Below the pieces are notes generated by a model. That model was not told where the DNA came from, did not search any database, and was given only the letters and a program-made list of their open reading frames with translations. The position numbers and the translations under genes were made by a program. Positions 33,025 through 42,183 of a DNA stretch of 64,000 nucleotides are shown here, in pieces (position 1 is the first letter of the stretch; every line of letters starts with the position of its first letter). Origin of the DNA: Cellulomonas sp. Leaf395 (GTDB lineage Bacteria; Actinomycetota; Actinomycetes; Actinomycetales; Cellulomonadaceae); NCBI RefSeq assembly GCF_001424125.1, contig NZ_LMQI01000004.1, positions 496,001 through 560,000 of the forward strand. The letters run 5' to 3'.

Positions 33025-35604
33025 ATGTTCGAGAGATTCACGGACCGAGCCCGTCGTGTGGTCGTCCTTGCCCAAGAAGAGGCACGGATGCTCAACCACA
33101 ACTACATCGGGACGGAGCACATCCTCCTGGGGCTCATCCACGAGGGTGAGGGTGTCGCGGCGAAGGCCCTGGAGTCGCTCGGCATCTCGCTCGAGGCCGT
33201 GCGCGCCCAGGTGCAGGAGATCATCGGCGAGGGCCAGCAGGCTCCGTCGGGTCACATCCCCTTCACCCCGCGCGCCAAGAAGGTCCTCGAGCTGTCGCTG
33301 CGCGAGGCGCTGCAGCTGGGCCACAACTACATCGGGACCGAGCACATCCTGCTCGGCCTCATCCGCGAGGGCGAGGGCGTCGCCGCCCAGGTCCTCAACA
33401 AGCTGGGCGCGGACCTGAACCGCGTGCGCCAGCAGGTCATCCAGCTCGTCTCGGGCTACCAGGGCAAGGAGCCCGTCGCCGCCGGCGGTCCGCAGGAGGG
33501 CCAGCCCTCGGGCAGCGCCGTCCTCGACCAGTTCGGCCGCAACCTCACGCAGGCTGCGCGCGACGGCAAGCTCGACCCGGTCATCGGGCGCGAGAAGGAG
33601 ATCGAGCGGGTCATGCAGGTGCTGTCCCGCCGCACCAAGAACAACCCGGTCCTCATCGGGGAGCCCGGCGTCGGCAAGACCGCCGTCGTCGAGGGCCTCG
33701 CGCAGGACATCGTGCGCGGCGACGTGCCCGAGACGCTCAAGGACAAGCAGCTCTACACGCTGGACCTGGGCGCGCTCGTGGCCGGCAGCCGCTACCGCGG
33801 TGACTTCGAGGAGCGCCTGAAGAAGGTGCTCAAGGAGATCCGCACGCGCGGCGACATCATCCTGTTCATCGACGAGATCCACACGCTCGTCGGGGCAGGT
33901 GCCGCCGAGGGCGCGATCGACGCCGCCAGCATCCTCAAGCCGATGCTGGCGCGCGGCGAGCTGCAGACCATCGGGGCCACCACGCTCGACGAGTACCGCA
34001 AGTACGTCGAGAAGGACCCGGCCCTGGAGCGCCGCTTCCAGCCGATCCAGGTGGCCGAGCCCAACCTGGCGCACGCGATCGAGATCCTCAAGGGTCTGCG
34101 CGACCGGTACGAGGCCCACCACCGCGTCTCCATCACGGACGCCGCGCTGGTCGCCGCCGCCACGCTGGCGGACCGGTACGTCAACGACCGCTACCTGCCG
34201 GACAAGGCGATCGACCTGGTCGACGAGGCCGGCGCACGCCTGCGCATCCGCCGCATGACGGCTCCGCCGGAGCTGCGCGAGCTCGACGAGCAGATCGCCG
34301 AGACGCGTCGCGACAAGGAGTCGGCGATCGACGAGCAGGACTTCGAGAAGGCAGCCCGTCTCCGCGACGCCGAGAAGCAGCTCGGTCTCAAGCGCGTGGA
34401 GAAGGAGAAGGCCTGGAAGTCCGGCGATCTCGACGCGGTCGCGGAGGTGGACGAGGAGCTCATCGCCGAGGTGCTGGCGATCGCCACAGGCATCCCGGTG
34501 TTCAAGCTCACCGAGGAGGAGTCCAGCCGTCTGCTCCACATGGAGGAGAACCTGCACAAGCGGGTCGTCGGCCAGGACGCCGCCATCAAGGCGCTCTCGC
34601 AGGCCATCCGTCGCACGCGCGCCGGGCTCAAGGACCCGAAGCGTCCCGGTGGGTCGTTCATCTTCGCCGGCCCCACGGGCGTCGGGAAGACCGAGCTGGC
34701 CAAGGCGCTCGCGGAGTTCCTGTTCGGCGACGAGAACGCGCTGATCCAGCTCGACATGTCGGAGTTCTCCGAGAAGCACACCGTCTCGCGGCTGTTCGGC
34801 TCGCCCCCCGGCTACGTCGGGTACGACGAGGGCGGCCAGCTCACCGAGAAGGTCCGGCGCAAGCCGTTCTCGGTGGTCCTGTTCGACGAGGTCGAGAAGG
34901 CCCACGCGGACATCTTCAACTCGCTGCTGCAGATCCTCGAGGACGGTCGCCTGACCGACTCGCAGGGCCGGGTGGTCGACTTCAAGAACACCGTCATCAT
35001 CATGACCACCAACCTCGGCACCCGGGACATCGCCAAGGGCCTCATGACCGGCTTCCAGGCCGGCGGGGACCTGTCGACGTCGTACGAGCGCATGAAGTCG
35101 AAGGTCAACGACGAGCTCAAGCAGCACTTCCGGCCTGAGTTCCTCAACCGCGTCGATGACGTGGTCGTGTTCCCGCAGCTGTCCCAGCCGGAGATCTTCC
35201 AGATCGTCGACCTCATGGTCGCCAAGCTGGCCAAGCGGCTGCGGGACAAGGACATGGACATCGAGATCACGCCCGCGGCCAAGAAGCTGCTGTCGGAGAA
35301 GGGTTACGACCCGGTCCTGGGTGCTCGGCCGCTGCGCCGCGCCATCCAGCGGGACATCGAGGACGCACTGTCCGAGAAGATCCTCTTCGGCGAGCTCAAG
35401 GCCGGTCAGCTGGTGATCGTGGACGCCGAGGGCGAGGGTCTGCTCGGGGAGTTCACGTTCCGTGGCGTCCCGCGCGGCGCGCACCCCGCGGAGCCGGTGG
35501 CCGTCGGTGCCTCGTACGGCACCCCCGGCTCGGGCACCGACCTGCCCGCGGCGGGTCCGGCCATCAGCGATGGCGGCACGGGCACCCTGCCTCAGGTGGG
35601 CTGA
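33025..35604 (+). CDS. clpC: AAA+ unfoldase ClpC (ClpP partner)
   Basis: 859 aa. Two Clp-N repeats (about 1-75 and 80-145) are followed by AAA module 1 with Walker A GEPGVGKT (near 212) and Walker [15 protein letters not shown]-domain coiled coil (about 418-455) precedes AAA module 2 with GPTGVGKT (near 550), [11 protein letters not shown] and the pore loop GYVGYDEGG. ClpC unfolds substrates for the ClpP1P2 protease and is essential in mycobacteria. The ClpP-docking loop position reads MTGF rather than the usual LGF/IGF. ATG at 33025 follows GAGGAG. A strong terminator follows. Confidence 0.96.
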   Translation: MFERFTDRARRVVVLAQEEARMLNHNYIGTEHILLGLIHEGEGVAAKALESLGISLEAVRAQVQEIIGEGQQAPSGHIPFTPRAKKVLELSLREALQLGHNYIGTEHILLGLIREGEGVAAQVLNKLGADLNRVRQQVIQLVSGYQGKEPVAAGGPQEGQPSGSAVLDQFGRNLTQAARDGKLDPVIGREKEIERVMQVLSRRTKNNPVLIGEPGVGKTAVVEGLAQDIVRGDVPETLKDKQLYTLDLGALVAGSRYRGDFEERLKKVLKEIRTRGDIILFIDEIHTLVGAGAAEGAIDAASILKPMLARGELQTIGATTLDEYRKYVEKDPALERRFQPIQVAEPNLAHAIEILKGLRDRYEAHHRVSITDAALVAAATLADRYVNDRYLPDKAIDLVDEAGARLRIRRMTAPPELRELDEQIAETRRDKESAIDEQDFEKAARLRDAEKQLGLKRVEKEKAWKSGDLDAVAEVDEELIAEVLAIATGIPVFKLTEEESSRLLHMEENLHKRVVGQDAAIKALSQAIRRTRAGLKDPKRPGGSFIFAGPTGVGKTELAKALAEFLFGDENALIQLDMSEFSEKHTVSRLFGSPPGYVGYDEGGQLTEKVRRKPFSVVLFDEVEKAHADIFNSLLQILEDGRLTDSQGRVVDFKNTVIIMTTNLGTRDIAKGLMTGFQAGGDLSTSYERMKSKVNDELKQHFRPEFLNRVDDVVVFPQLSQPEIFQIVDLMVAKLAKRLRDKDMDIEITPAAKKLLSEKGYDPVLGARPLRRAIQRDIEDALSEKILFGELKAGQLVIVDAEGEGLLGEFTFRGVPRGAHPAEPVAVGASYGTPGSGTDLPAAGPAISDGGTGTLPQVG

Positions 35605-35620
35605 CCCGCACACCGCACGG

Positions 35621-35658
35621 CGAACGCCCCGGTTCTCCTCGGAGAACCGGGGCGTTCG
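35621..35658 (+). terminator. Terminator of clpC
   Basis: 18-bp perfect stem, CGAACGCCCCGGTTCTCC and its complement, closed over TC, starting 16 bases after the clpC stop. It is one of the longest perfect hairpins in the window. Confidence 0.85.
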
Positions 35659-35725
35659 TCGCGCTCGGGGCCCCGTTGCGACGAACTCGTCACTTCCGGT
35701 CGAGCTCGTCGGTTGCAACAGACGC

Positions 35726-35800
35726 GTTCGACCGGAGCTGACGAGTTCGACCGGAGCTGACGAGTTGGGCCGGATCTGACGAGTTCGGCTGAACTGGCGA
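35726..35800. repeat. Short tandem repeat array, 19-bp unit
   Basis: Four adjacent units: GTTCGACCGGAGCTGACGA twice without change (35726-35744 and 35745-35763), a diverged 19-base copy (35764-35782) and a shorter diverged copy (35783-35800). An inverted copy matching 16 of 19 bases lies at 35687-35705, so the segment can fold back. It sits between the clpC terminator and the serine hydrolase and is not coding. Confidence 0.75.
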
Positions 35801-35847
35801 GCTCGCCGGGTCGCGCCGGTGTGGGTCCGGGGTGGCAGGGTGGGCGC

Positions 35848-37302
35848 ATGCCAGGACTGCGACGTCTGCCCCGTTCCACGCCCGAGGAGCAGGGGGTCGA
35901 CCCGCGGGCGCTCCTGCGGCTGGTCGATGCGCTCGTGGACTGGCCGGAGCTGCACTCCGTCATGGTGGTGCGGCACGGGTCGGTGGTCGCTGAGGGGTGG
36001 GCGGCGCCCTTCGCGGCGGACCGGCTGCACGAGTTCTTCTCGCTCAGCAAGAGCTTCACGTCGACGGCGGTCGGGTTCGCGGTGGCCGAGGGTCTGCTGA
36101 CGGTCGACGACCTCGTGCTGGACCACTTCGCCGACGAGGCGCCGACCGACCCGGACCCGAACCTGCGGCGGATGCGGGTTCGCGACCTGCTGACGATGAC
36201 CACCGGGCACGCGGACGACCCCACCGACCGGGTGTTCCAGACCGACGACTGGGTCCGGGCGTTCCTCGCGGAGCCCGTCGAGCACGAGCCCGGCACGTTC
36301 TTCGTCTACAACACCGCGGGCACCCACATCCTGTCGGCGCTCGTCCAGAAGCTCACCGGCCAGCGTCTGCTGGACTACCTCGAACTCCGCTTGTTCGCGC
36401 CGCTGGGCATCAAGGGGGCGACGTGGCAGCAGTCGCCGAGCGGCGTCGACGTCGGCGGCAGCGGGATGTCGGGGACCACCGAGGACATCGCGGTGTTCGG
36501 CCAGCTGTACCTGCAGGACGGCATGTGGGACGGGCGCCGCGTGCTCCCCGAAGGCTGGGCCGCGCAGGCCATAACGACGCAGGTGCCGAACGACACGAAC
36601 CCGGACATCGACTGGGCGCAGGGGTACGGCTACCAGTTCTGGCGCGGGCGCCACGGCAGCTACCGCGGTGACGGTGCCTTCGGCCAGTACTGCGTGGTGC
36701 TCCCCGAGCAGGAGGTCGTCGTGGCGATCACGTCGGGGGTCGCCGAGATGCACGGGGAGCTCGCGCTGGTGTGGGAGCACCTGCTGCCGGGGCTCGCCGA
36801 CGGCCCGCTCACCGATGACCCGGAAGGGCGCCAGCTTCTCGAGCAGCGGCTGCGCGGACTGCGCCTGGACCCGCCGCACGGGTCGCCGACCTCCCGTACC
36901 GGTGCGCGGCTCGACGGGCGGACGATCACGTTCGAGCCGAACCCGCTGGGCATCCGGAACGCGGTGCTCGAGGTCGGCGACGGGCACGACCGGCTGACCG
37001 TCGACCACGAGGAGGAGACGGTGATCGTCTCGGTCGGGCACGCGCAGCCGGTGCTGGCCCGCACCGCACTGCGGCGAAGTGATCCCGAGGACGTCCTGGT
37101 CAGCGGCGCCTGGACGGCCCCGGACACCTATGTGCTGACGGCCAGGTTCGTGGAGTCGCCCGTCGTCGTGACCGCGACGGCGACGGTGTCGGGGGACGAC
37201 GTCGTCGTCGAGGGTGGGCTCAACGTCGCCTTCGGGCCGACGCAGTTCCAGCCGTTGACGGGCAGGGTCCTCCCGGCGACGGACGACGTGTGGGTCGGCT
37301 GA
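35848..37302 (+). CDS. Serine hydrolase, beta-lactamase/class C PBP-like
   Basis: 484 aa. The SxxK motif is SLSK in FFSLSKSFTSTAVGFA, the Tyr-Asn element is in FFVYNTAGTHILSALVQKLTG, and MTTGHADDP and GYGYQFWRGRHGSYRGDGAFGQ are typical of the group. A beta-rich C-terminal domain follows (from about residue 350). No signal peptide is visible, so it is probably a cytosolic esterase or peptidase rather than a resistance enzyme. ATG at 35848 is the last start before the conserved N-terminal segment. It converges on the next gene with 2 bases between stops. Confidence 0.85.
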   Translation: MPGLRRLPRSTPEEQGVDPRALLRLVDALVDWPELHSVMVVRHGSVVAEGWAAPFAADRLHEFFSLSKSFTSTAVGFAVAEGLLTVDDLVLDHFADEAPTDPDPNLRRMRVRDLLTMTTGHADDPTDRVFQTDDWVRAFLAEPVEHEPGTFFVYNTAGTHILSALVQKLTGQRLLDYLELRLFAPLGIKGATWQQSPSGVDVGGSGMSGTTEDIAVFGQLYLQDGMWDGRRVLPEGWAAQAITTQVPNDTNPDIDWAQGYGYQFWRGRHGSYRGDGAFGQYCVVLPEQEVVVAITSGVAEMHGELALVWEHLLPGLADGPLTDDPEGRQLLEQRLRGLRLDPPHGSPTSRTGARLDGRTITFEPNPLGIRNAVLEVGDGHDRLTVDHEEETVIVSVGHAQPVLARTALRRSDPEDVLVSGAWTAPDTYVLTARFVESPVVVTATATVSGDDVVVEGGLNVAFGPTQFQPLTGRVLPATDDVWVG

Positions 37303-37304
37303 CG

Positions 37305-38513
37305 TCAGCTGAGCTCCAGCACCGTCCACCAGTCGTTGACATCGCGCTTCCCGAAGCCGGTGACCTCCTGCTGGCCGGCGGTCAGTCGCGGGTCGGTCGC
37401 GCGGTGGGAGTGCAGGGCAGCGTCCGTCGCGACGTGCACGAGGCGGACGCGGGCACCGGCGGTCCACCGACGTGCGTCGACGACCTCCACCCGCCAGTCC
37501 GCGGCGGCGTCGGCGGTGGCCGAGGCGCTGACCTGCTGCTGGCGCGAGAGCGGTGAGTGCACCCCGGCGCTGCTGCGGAGCCACCCGCCCGTCGACACGT
37601 GCCGCAGCCTGACCACCGACCCGTCGCGCAGGTTGGTGCCGGCGGGGGTCCCGCCGGTGCCGACCAGCAGCCATCGGTCGTTGTCGTCGGACCCCCCGAA
37701 GCACGTGACCTGCTGGAAGCCGTCGGAGCCGGGGTGGATGTACGGCAGGTCGTGCGAGTGCAGCGTCAGCCCGGTCCACACGTGCGACAGCTTGACGGTG
37801 TCGCCGGTGGACACCGGGTCCTTGCCGTCAGGCGCCTTCTTGGTGAGCACCCGCGGGCGCCGCGGCGTGTAGTCCTGGACGAAGAACCCCCGCCACGAGT
37901 GGCCGTTGGACGCGGTCCAGTCGTGCTGGTCGCGGACGGACGTGAGTGTCACCGCCTTGCGGGGCGTGTTGCTGTCGTGGATCAGCACGGTGGTCCGGCC
38001 GGTCGTCTGGTCCTGCTCGTAGCCGTACGCGATGACCTGGTGGTTGTCGCCGATCGCCGCGAGGTTGCGCGCGACCACCAGGCCGAGCACCACGGGACGC
38101 CCCGCGTCGATGGACGCGATGAGCCGGGGGAGCTCCTCCTCCTTGGTCCAGCGCGTGACGCCCTTGAACACCCAGGTCTCGTCGTCGGAGTGCATGGACC
38201 ACGTGACGAACTTGGCCGCAGAGCCGGTGAAGAACGAGTCGTGCAGGCGCTGGGTGAACAGCCGCGCGAGCCAGTGGCTGTCCGGCGGGACGCGGCTGGG
38301 CGCCCAGAGGTCGGACCGCCAGGTCGGGACCGGCTGGCCGGCGAGGAAGTAGTCGAGCGCCGCGTACGCCATCCCGCCGCACCGGCCGGCCGTCGCGATC
38401 TTCGCGCCGTTGGGGAGCGTGAGCACCTCGTTGACGAAGGCGTTGGGGAACGCGAACCCGTGGGTGGCGGGGTCGAATGCGACCGCTCGCCCGGTGAGGA
38501 CCTGCTCCGGCAT
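37305..38513 (-). CDS. Papain-like cysteine hydrolase domain with C-terminal MIR domain
   Basis: 402 aa. The N-terminal half looks like a C39/papain-type fold: Cys45 in AGRCGGMAYAALDYF, His158 in GDNHQVIAYGY, and Asp180 in VLIHDSN. The C-terminal half (about 235-402) holds three MIR-type repeats: VKLSHVWTGLTLHSHD with QQVTCFGGSDDNDRW, VRLRHVSTGGWLRS, and VRLVHVATDAALHSH with QQEVTGFGKRDVNDWW. MIR domains are best known from eukaryotic protein O-mannosyltransferases, SDF2 and IP3/ryanodine receptors. No signal peptide is seen. ATG at 38513 follows AGGGAAG. Function unknown. Confidence 0.78.
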   Translation of the reverse strand: MPEQVLTGRAVAFDPATHGFAFPNAFVNEVLTLPNGAKIATAGRCGGMAYAALDYFLAGQPVPTWRSDLWAPSRVPPDSHWLARLFTQRLHDSFFTGSAAKFVTWSMHSDDETWVFKGVTRWTKEEELPRLIASIDAGRPVVLGLVVARNLAAIGDNHQVIAYGYEQDQTTGRTTVLIHDSNTPRKAVTLTSVRDQHDWTASNGHSWRGFFVQDYTPRRPRVLTKKAPDGKDPVSTGDTVKLSHVWTGLTLHSHDLPYIHPGSDGFQQVTCFGGSDDNDRWLLVGTGGTPAGTNLRDGSVVRLRHVSTGGWLRSSAGVHSPLSRQQQVSASATADAAADWRVEVVDARRWTAGARVRLVHVATDAALHSHRATDPRLTAGQQEVTGFGKRDVNDWWTVLELS

Positions 38514-38610
38514 CGACTTCCCTCTCGTCACCGCTGACCGCACGTCAGTGTGCGGCACCCTCGTGTCGAGGGTGACACGAAGGAGTCGGCCGGGGCGGGT
38601 GAGATACACA

Positions 38611-38640
38611 GACGACCCCGGTCGTGGGACCGGGGCCGTC
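38611..38640. terminator. Hairpin upstream of the MIR-domain gene
   Basis: CCCCGGTC and its complement form an 8-bp stem (38616-38623 with 38628-38635), extended by GACG/CGTC at the edges. It lies between the first ABC importer operon and the MIR gene, both on the minus strand. Confidence 0.45.
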
Positions 38641-38695
38641 GAGGTGCTGCCGGACGTCGTGCCCGGTCGGGTGCGACGCGACGGGGGCGGACAGC

Positions 38696-38744
38696 GCGAC
38701 GTCCGCGCATCCGAGCGGAGGGGGCTCGGGTGCGCGGACGTCGC
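38696..38744 (-). terminator. Terminator of the first ABC importer operon
   Basis: A 21-bp stem with a single G-T pair (GCGACGTCCGCGCATCCGAG side) and a 7-base loop, 13 bases past the stop of the solute-binding protein gene on the minus strand. Confidence 0.75.
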
Positions 38745-38756
38745 GGTGGGAGAGGG

Positions 38757-40079
38757 TCAGCCGCCGATGGCGGATTCCACCTCGAGCGTGAACTGCTTGG
38801 CCGCATCGGCCGGGCTCAGGCGGCCGAAGAGTACCTCCTGGTTGATGCGGCGCGTGATCTCCGCGACCTGACCGGCGCCGACGGGCGGGACGGGCGGGCC
38901 GTCGACGATCTCGTCCTCGAGGTCGGCCAGGAACTCGGCGGCCTGCTTGTCGGTGGCCGAGAACTTGTCCTGCACCGCGGCACGGACGTCGGTGTTGGCC
39001 GGCAGGCCACGGTCGGACAGCAGGATCTCGCCGGCGGCGGGGTCGTTGAGCAGGAAGTCGACCAGCAGTGCGGACTCCTCCGGGTGCTCGGACTTGGCCG
39101 AGACGGCGTAGTACATGGCCGGCTTGAAGTACATGCCGGTCCGCTCCTCCTCCGACTCACCGGGGACGCGGAGCAGCTTGAGCTCCTTGCCCGACGCGTT
39201 GGTGATGGCGGTCAGCTGGTTGGTCCAGAACCACGCCATGGCACCCGTGCCGGTGGCGACGAGCGACTGCTCCGGGCCGCCCGCGTCGACCTCGACGGTC
39301 TTGGCGGCGTCGGGCTGGCCGCCGGCCGCCTGCAGGTCGAGCGAGTACTGCCACCAGTCGGCGAGGGTCTTGTCGTCGTACCCGAGCTTGCCGTCCTCGT
39401 TGTACAGGGACTCGCCACGCTGACGGGCGTAGATCGAGAAGCCGGGCTCGTTGAACCCGTAGTCCTGCGCGCCGTAGATCGTCTTGCCGGTCTTGGCGGA
39501 GATCTCGTTGGCGATCTCGACGTACTCCTCCCACGTCCAGGTGGTGTCGTCGGGCATCTCGACGCCCGCGGCCGCGAAGGCGGCCGGGTCGGCGATGATC
39601 GTGTACGCGTTCACGCCCGTGGCGACGCCGTAGAGGGCGTCGTCGATGGTGCCGGACGCCAGCACGTTCTCGTCGATCTTGGACGTGTCCAGGCCCAGCT
39701 CGTTGAGGTCCGCCAGGACGCCGCGCGAGGCGTAGTCGTTGAGGAACCGCTCCTCCTGGGTGATGACGTCAGGTGCGTCACCGCCGGCGACCGACGTGCC
39801 CAGCTTGTCGAAGTAGCTGTTCCAGTCGGTGTAGTCCGGGACCACGGTGATGTGGGGGTACTTCTCCGTGAACTTGTCCAGCACCTGCTGGGTCAGCTCG
39901 TGGCGGGTGTCGGAGCCCCACCAGGAGAAGCGGATCTCGACGGGCTCGGGGGGGCCGGACGAGGTGGCCTCGGCGGCAGGCTCGTCGGAGCCGGCGTCGG
40001 AGCCGGCACAGGCGGTGAGGGCAAGGGCCGCGACGGCCAGCAGGGCACCGACGCGAAGGGACGGACGGGGGCGGCGCAT
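38757..40079 (-). CDS. ABC sugar-binding lipoprotein (importer 1)
   Basis: 440 aa. Signal peptide with lipobox LTAC (Cys24), then a linker rich in Ser, Ala and Glu. The family 1 solute-binding fold follows: PVEIRFSWWGSDTRHEL, VAGGDAPDVITQEE, PAMYYAVSAKSEHPEESALLVDFLL. It binds a sugar outside the membrane for import by the two permeases encoded upstream. ATG at 40079 follows AAGGAG with 5-base spacing. It is last in the operon (permease, permease, binding protein). The ligand is unknown. Confidence 0.92.
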   Translation of the reverse strand: MRRPRPSLRVGALLAVAALALTACAGSDAGSDEPAAEATSSGPPEPVEIRFSWWGSDTRHELTQQVLDKFTEKYPHITVVPDYTDWNSYFDKLGTSVAGGDAPDVITQEERFLNDYASRGVLADLNELGLDTSKIDENVLASGTIDDALYGVATGVNAYTIIADPAAFAAAGVEMPDDTTWTWEEYVEIANEISAKTGKTIYGAQDYGFNEPGFSIYARQRGESLYNEDGKLGYDDKTLADWWQYSLDLQAAGGQPDAAKTVEVDAGGPEQSLVATGTGAMAWFWTNQLTAITNASGKELKLLRVPGESEEERTGMYFKPAMYYAVSAKSEHPEESALLVDFLLNDPAAGEILLSDRGLPANTDVRAAVQDKFSATDKQAAEFLADLEDEIVDGPPVPPVGAGQVAEITRRINQEVLFGRLSPADAAKQFTLEVESAIGG

Positions 40080-40137
40080 GATTCTCCTTGATTGACGAGG
40101 ACGACGGTGTGCTGTCAAGGCCGGCATTGCAGAACTG

Positions 40138-41073
40138 CTACTTGATGCCCGTCGTCGCGATCCCCTTGACCAGGTACTTCTGGCCGAACAGGAAGGCGAG
40201 GAAGACGGGGATGAGGGACACGATCGACATCGCGAACATCGGCCCCCACGAGCTGGCGCCCGTGGAGTCCAGGAACGTGCGTAGAGCAACCGGAGCGGTG
40301 TACATGTCCGGTCTGACCAGGAAGATGAGCTGACTGAAGAAGTCGTTCCACGTCCAGATGAACGTGAAGATCGCCGTCGTGGCCAGGGCCGGCAGCGAGA
40401 GCGGGAGCATGATCCGCAGATAGATGCGTCCGTGCCCGCACCCGTCCAGCCGTGCTGCCTCGTCCAGCTCCCGGGGGATGCCGCGGAAGAACTGGACCAT
40501 GAGGAAGATGAAGAACGCGTCCGTGGCCAGCAGCTTGGGGATGATCAGCGGCAGGAACGTGTTGATCCAGTCCAGGCGGGCGAACAGGATGTACTGCGGC
40601 ACGATGATCACGTGGATCGGCAGCATGATCGACATGAGCATGATCGCGAACCACAGCTTGCGACCCCGGAACTCGAGCCGCGCGAACGCGTAGGCCGCCA
40701 TCGAGCAGCTCACCAGGTTCCCCAGCAGCGAGCCGAGCACGATGATCGCGGAGTTCATCAGGTACCGGCTGAACGGGTACTGCAGCGCGTTCCAGCCCTC
40801 GCTGTAGTTGGTCCAGTCGATCTCGCGCGGGATCAGTGACACGTCGCGGAAGATCAGCTCGGTCGGCTTGAACGAGCTGATGAGCAGCCAGACCAGCGGG
40901 TAGAGCATCAGCACGCAGAGCGCGATGAGGCCTAGGTGCTTGATGGCCGCGCGCCGGCGGTCCGGCCACGGGGAGCGGACGCGCAGGGGAGGCGCCTCGT
41001 CGGCCAGCGCAGAGATTCGCTGGGCGGGAGTGGGGGCGTCGGTGGGCGTGGGGCGCACGTGGACCTCAGTCAT
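40138..41073 (-). CDS. ABC sugar permease, MalG-type (importer 1)
   Basis: 311 aa with six membrane helices after a polar N-terminus. The EAA loop for contact with the ATPase reads ELDEAARLDGCGHGRIYLRI. SCSMAAYAFARLEFRGRK and FIWTWNDFFSQLIFL are typical of carbohydrate-uptake 1 family MalG-like subunits. Its start overlaps the end of the MalF-type gene by 8 bases, which couples the two permeases. No ATPase gene is present in the operon. Confidence 0.92.
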   Translation of the reverse strand: MTEVHVRPTPTDAPTPAQRISALADEAPPLRVRSPWPDRRRAAIKHLGLIALCVLMLYPLVWLLISSFKPTELIFRDVSLIPREIDWTNYSEGWNALQYPFSRYLMNSAIIVLGSLLGNLVSCSMAAYAFARLEFRGRKLWFAIMLMSIMLPIHVIIVPQYILFARLDWINTFLPLIIPKLLATDAFFIFLMVQFFRGIPRELDEAARLDGCGHGRIYLRIMLPLSLPALATTAIFTFIWTWNDFFSQLIFLVRPDMYTAPVALRTFLDSTGASSWGPMFAMSIVSLIPVFLAFLFGQKYLVKGIATTGIK

Positions 41074-42016
41074 CGTAGAAGACCCAGAACTTGGAGGCGA
41101 AGAAGTTGATCATCGTCATCACCGCGACGATGAGGACGAGCAACCACGCCATGGCGGACGCGTACCCCATGTCGAAGGCCGTGAAGCCCTTCTGGTAGAG
41201 GTAGAGCGTGTAGAACATCGTCGAGTCGGCCGGTCCACCGGTGCCGCCGGAGACGACGAACGCCTGCGTGAAGCTCTGGAACGCCCCGATCACCTGGAGC
41301 ACCAGGTTGAAGAAGATGATCGGAGTGAGCAGCGGCAGCGTGATGGAGCGGAACTTGCGCACCACGCCGGCGCCGTCGATCGCCGCAGCCTCGTAGTACA
41401 TCTCCGGGATCTGCCGGAGGCCGGCCAGGAAGATGATCATCGGTGCGCCGAACGTCCAGATGTGCAGCAGGACCAGGGTCCAGAGCGCGGTCTCCGGGTC
41501 GGACACCCAGCCCTTGCCCTGGATGCCGAACAGGGCGAGGAACTCGTTGACCAGACCGTCGATGCCGAACACCTGGCGCCACAGGATGGCGACGGCGACC
41601 GAGCCACCGAGCAGCGAGGGCAAGTACAGGACCGAGCGGTAGAAGGGCAGACCCTTCAGGCCGCGGTCGAGCATGAGCGCGAGCGCCAGAGCGGCGAGCA
41701 GCTGCAGCGGAACCGCCGTGAACACGTACGTGAACGTGACGCGCAGGGAGTTGAGGAGCCGAGGGTCCTCGAACAGCCGCGTGTAGTTCTCGATGCCGAT
41801 CCACTGCGGCGACTGCAGCAGGTTGTAGTCCGTGAAGGACAGGTAGCCCGATGCCACCATCGGGCCGATCGTGATGAGCCCCAGACCCAGGAACCAGGGC
41901 AGCAGGAAGACCGCTGCGGCCTTCCCGTCACCGTTGCGCAGGCCCCGCCTCGAGGGCGCAGCCTTTGCGCCCTTGGGGGACCTGGCGGTCCTGCGTAGCT
42001 CCGTCACTACGGACAT
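41066..42016 (-). CDS. ABC sugar permease, MalF-type (importer 1)
   Basis: 316 aa with six helices starting at KAAAVFLLPWFLGLGLI. The EAA loop is EMYYEAAAIDGAGVVRKFRSI. FTDYNLLQSPQWIGIENYTRLF and FGAPMIIFLAGLRQIP are diagnostic for MalF/UgpA-like subunits. ATG at 42016 is chosen because GAGGTG lies 9 bases upstream and the longer frame runs into the operator region. It is the first gene of the operon and is divergent from the LacI-PmoA gene. Confidence 0.92.
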   Translation of the reverse strand: MSVVTELRRTARSPKGAKAAPSRRGLRNGDGKAAAVFLLPWFLGLGLITIGPMVASGYLSFTDYNLLQSPQWIGIENYTRLFEDPRLLNSLRVTFTYVFTAVPLQLLAALALALMLDRGLKGLPFYRSVLYLPSLLGGSVAVAILWRQVFGIDGLVNEFLALFGIQGKGWVSDPETALWTLVLLHIWTFGAPMIIFLAGLRQIPEMYYEAAAIDGAGVVRKFRSITLPLLTPIIFFNLVLQVIGAFQSFTQAFVVSGGTGGPADSTMFYTLYLYQKGFTAFDMGYASAMAWLLVLIVAVMTMINFFASKFWVFYDD

Positions 42017-42058
42017 GTCGTCGATCACCTCACTGTGTTCGCGATAAGGCTCCGATGA

Positions 42059-42070
42059 GAAACCGGTTCC
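42059..42070 (-). promoter_or_regulatory. LacI-type operator candidate O1
   Basis: On the minus strand the site reads GGAACCGGTTTC, centred on the perfect palindrome AACCGGTT. It lies 43 bases before the ATG of the MalF-type gene. The same 12-mer occurs inverted at 42105-42116. Confidence 0.6.
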
Positions 42071-42104
42071 TCGGCGGTACCGTAGCACCGCTTTCTGTGG
42101 GTTG

Positions 42105-42116
42105 GGAACCGGTTTC
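42105..42116 (+). promoter_or_regulatory. LacI-type operator candidate O2
   Basis: GGAACCGGTTTC, identical to O1 but on the plus strand, 46 bases between centres. It lies in the 167-base divergent region about 70 bases before the GTG of the LacI-PmoA gene, so one repressor could control both directions. Confidence 0.6.
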
Positions 42117-42183
42117 CCGTAGTGTATGTTCGGCGCGGAGCCGCCCCATCGTGAGTCGGCTCGATTGACCGCGGGAGGCTGCA

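Noticed and set aside
35659-35847. CRISPR array
   Set aside because: The 19-bp units are directly adjacent with no spacers and no cas genes are nearby.
35848-37302. Beta-lactam resistance gene
   Set aside because: It has SxxK and Tyr-Asn elements but no signal peptide, so periplasmic or extracellular beta-lactamase activity is unlikely.
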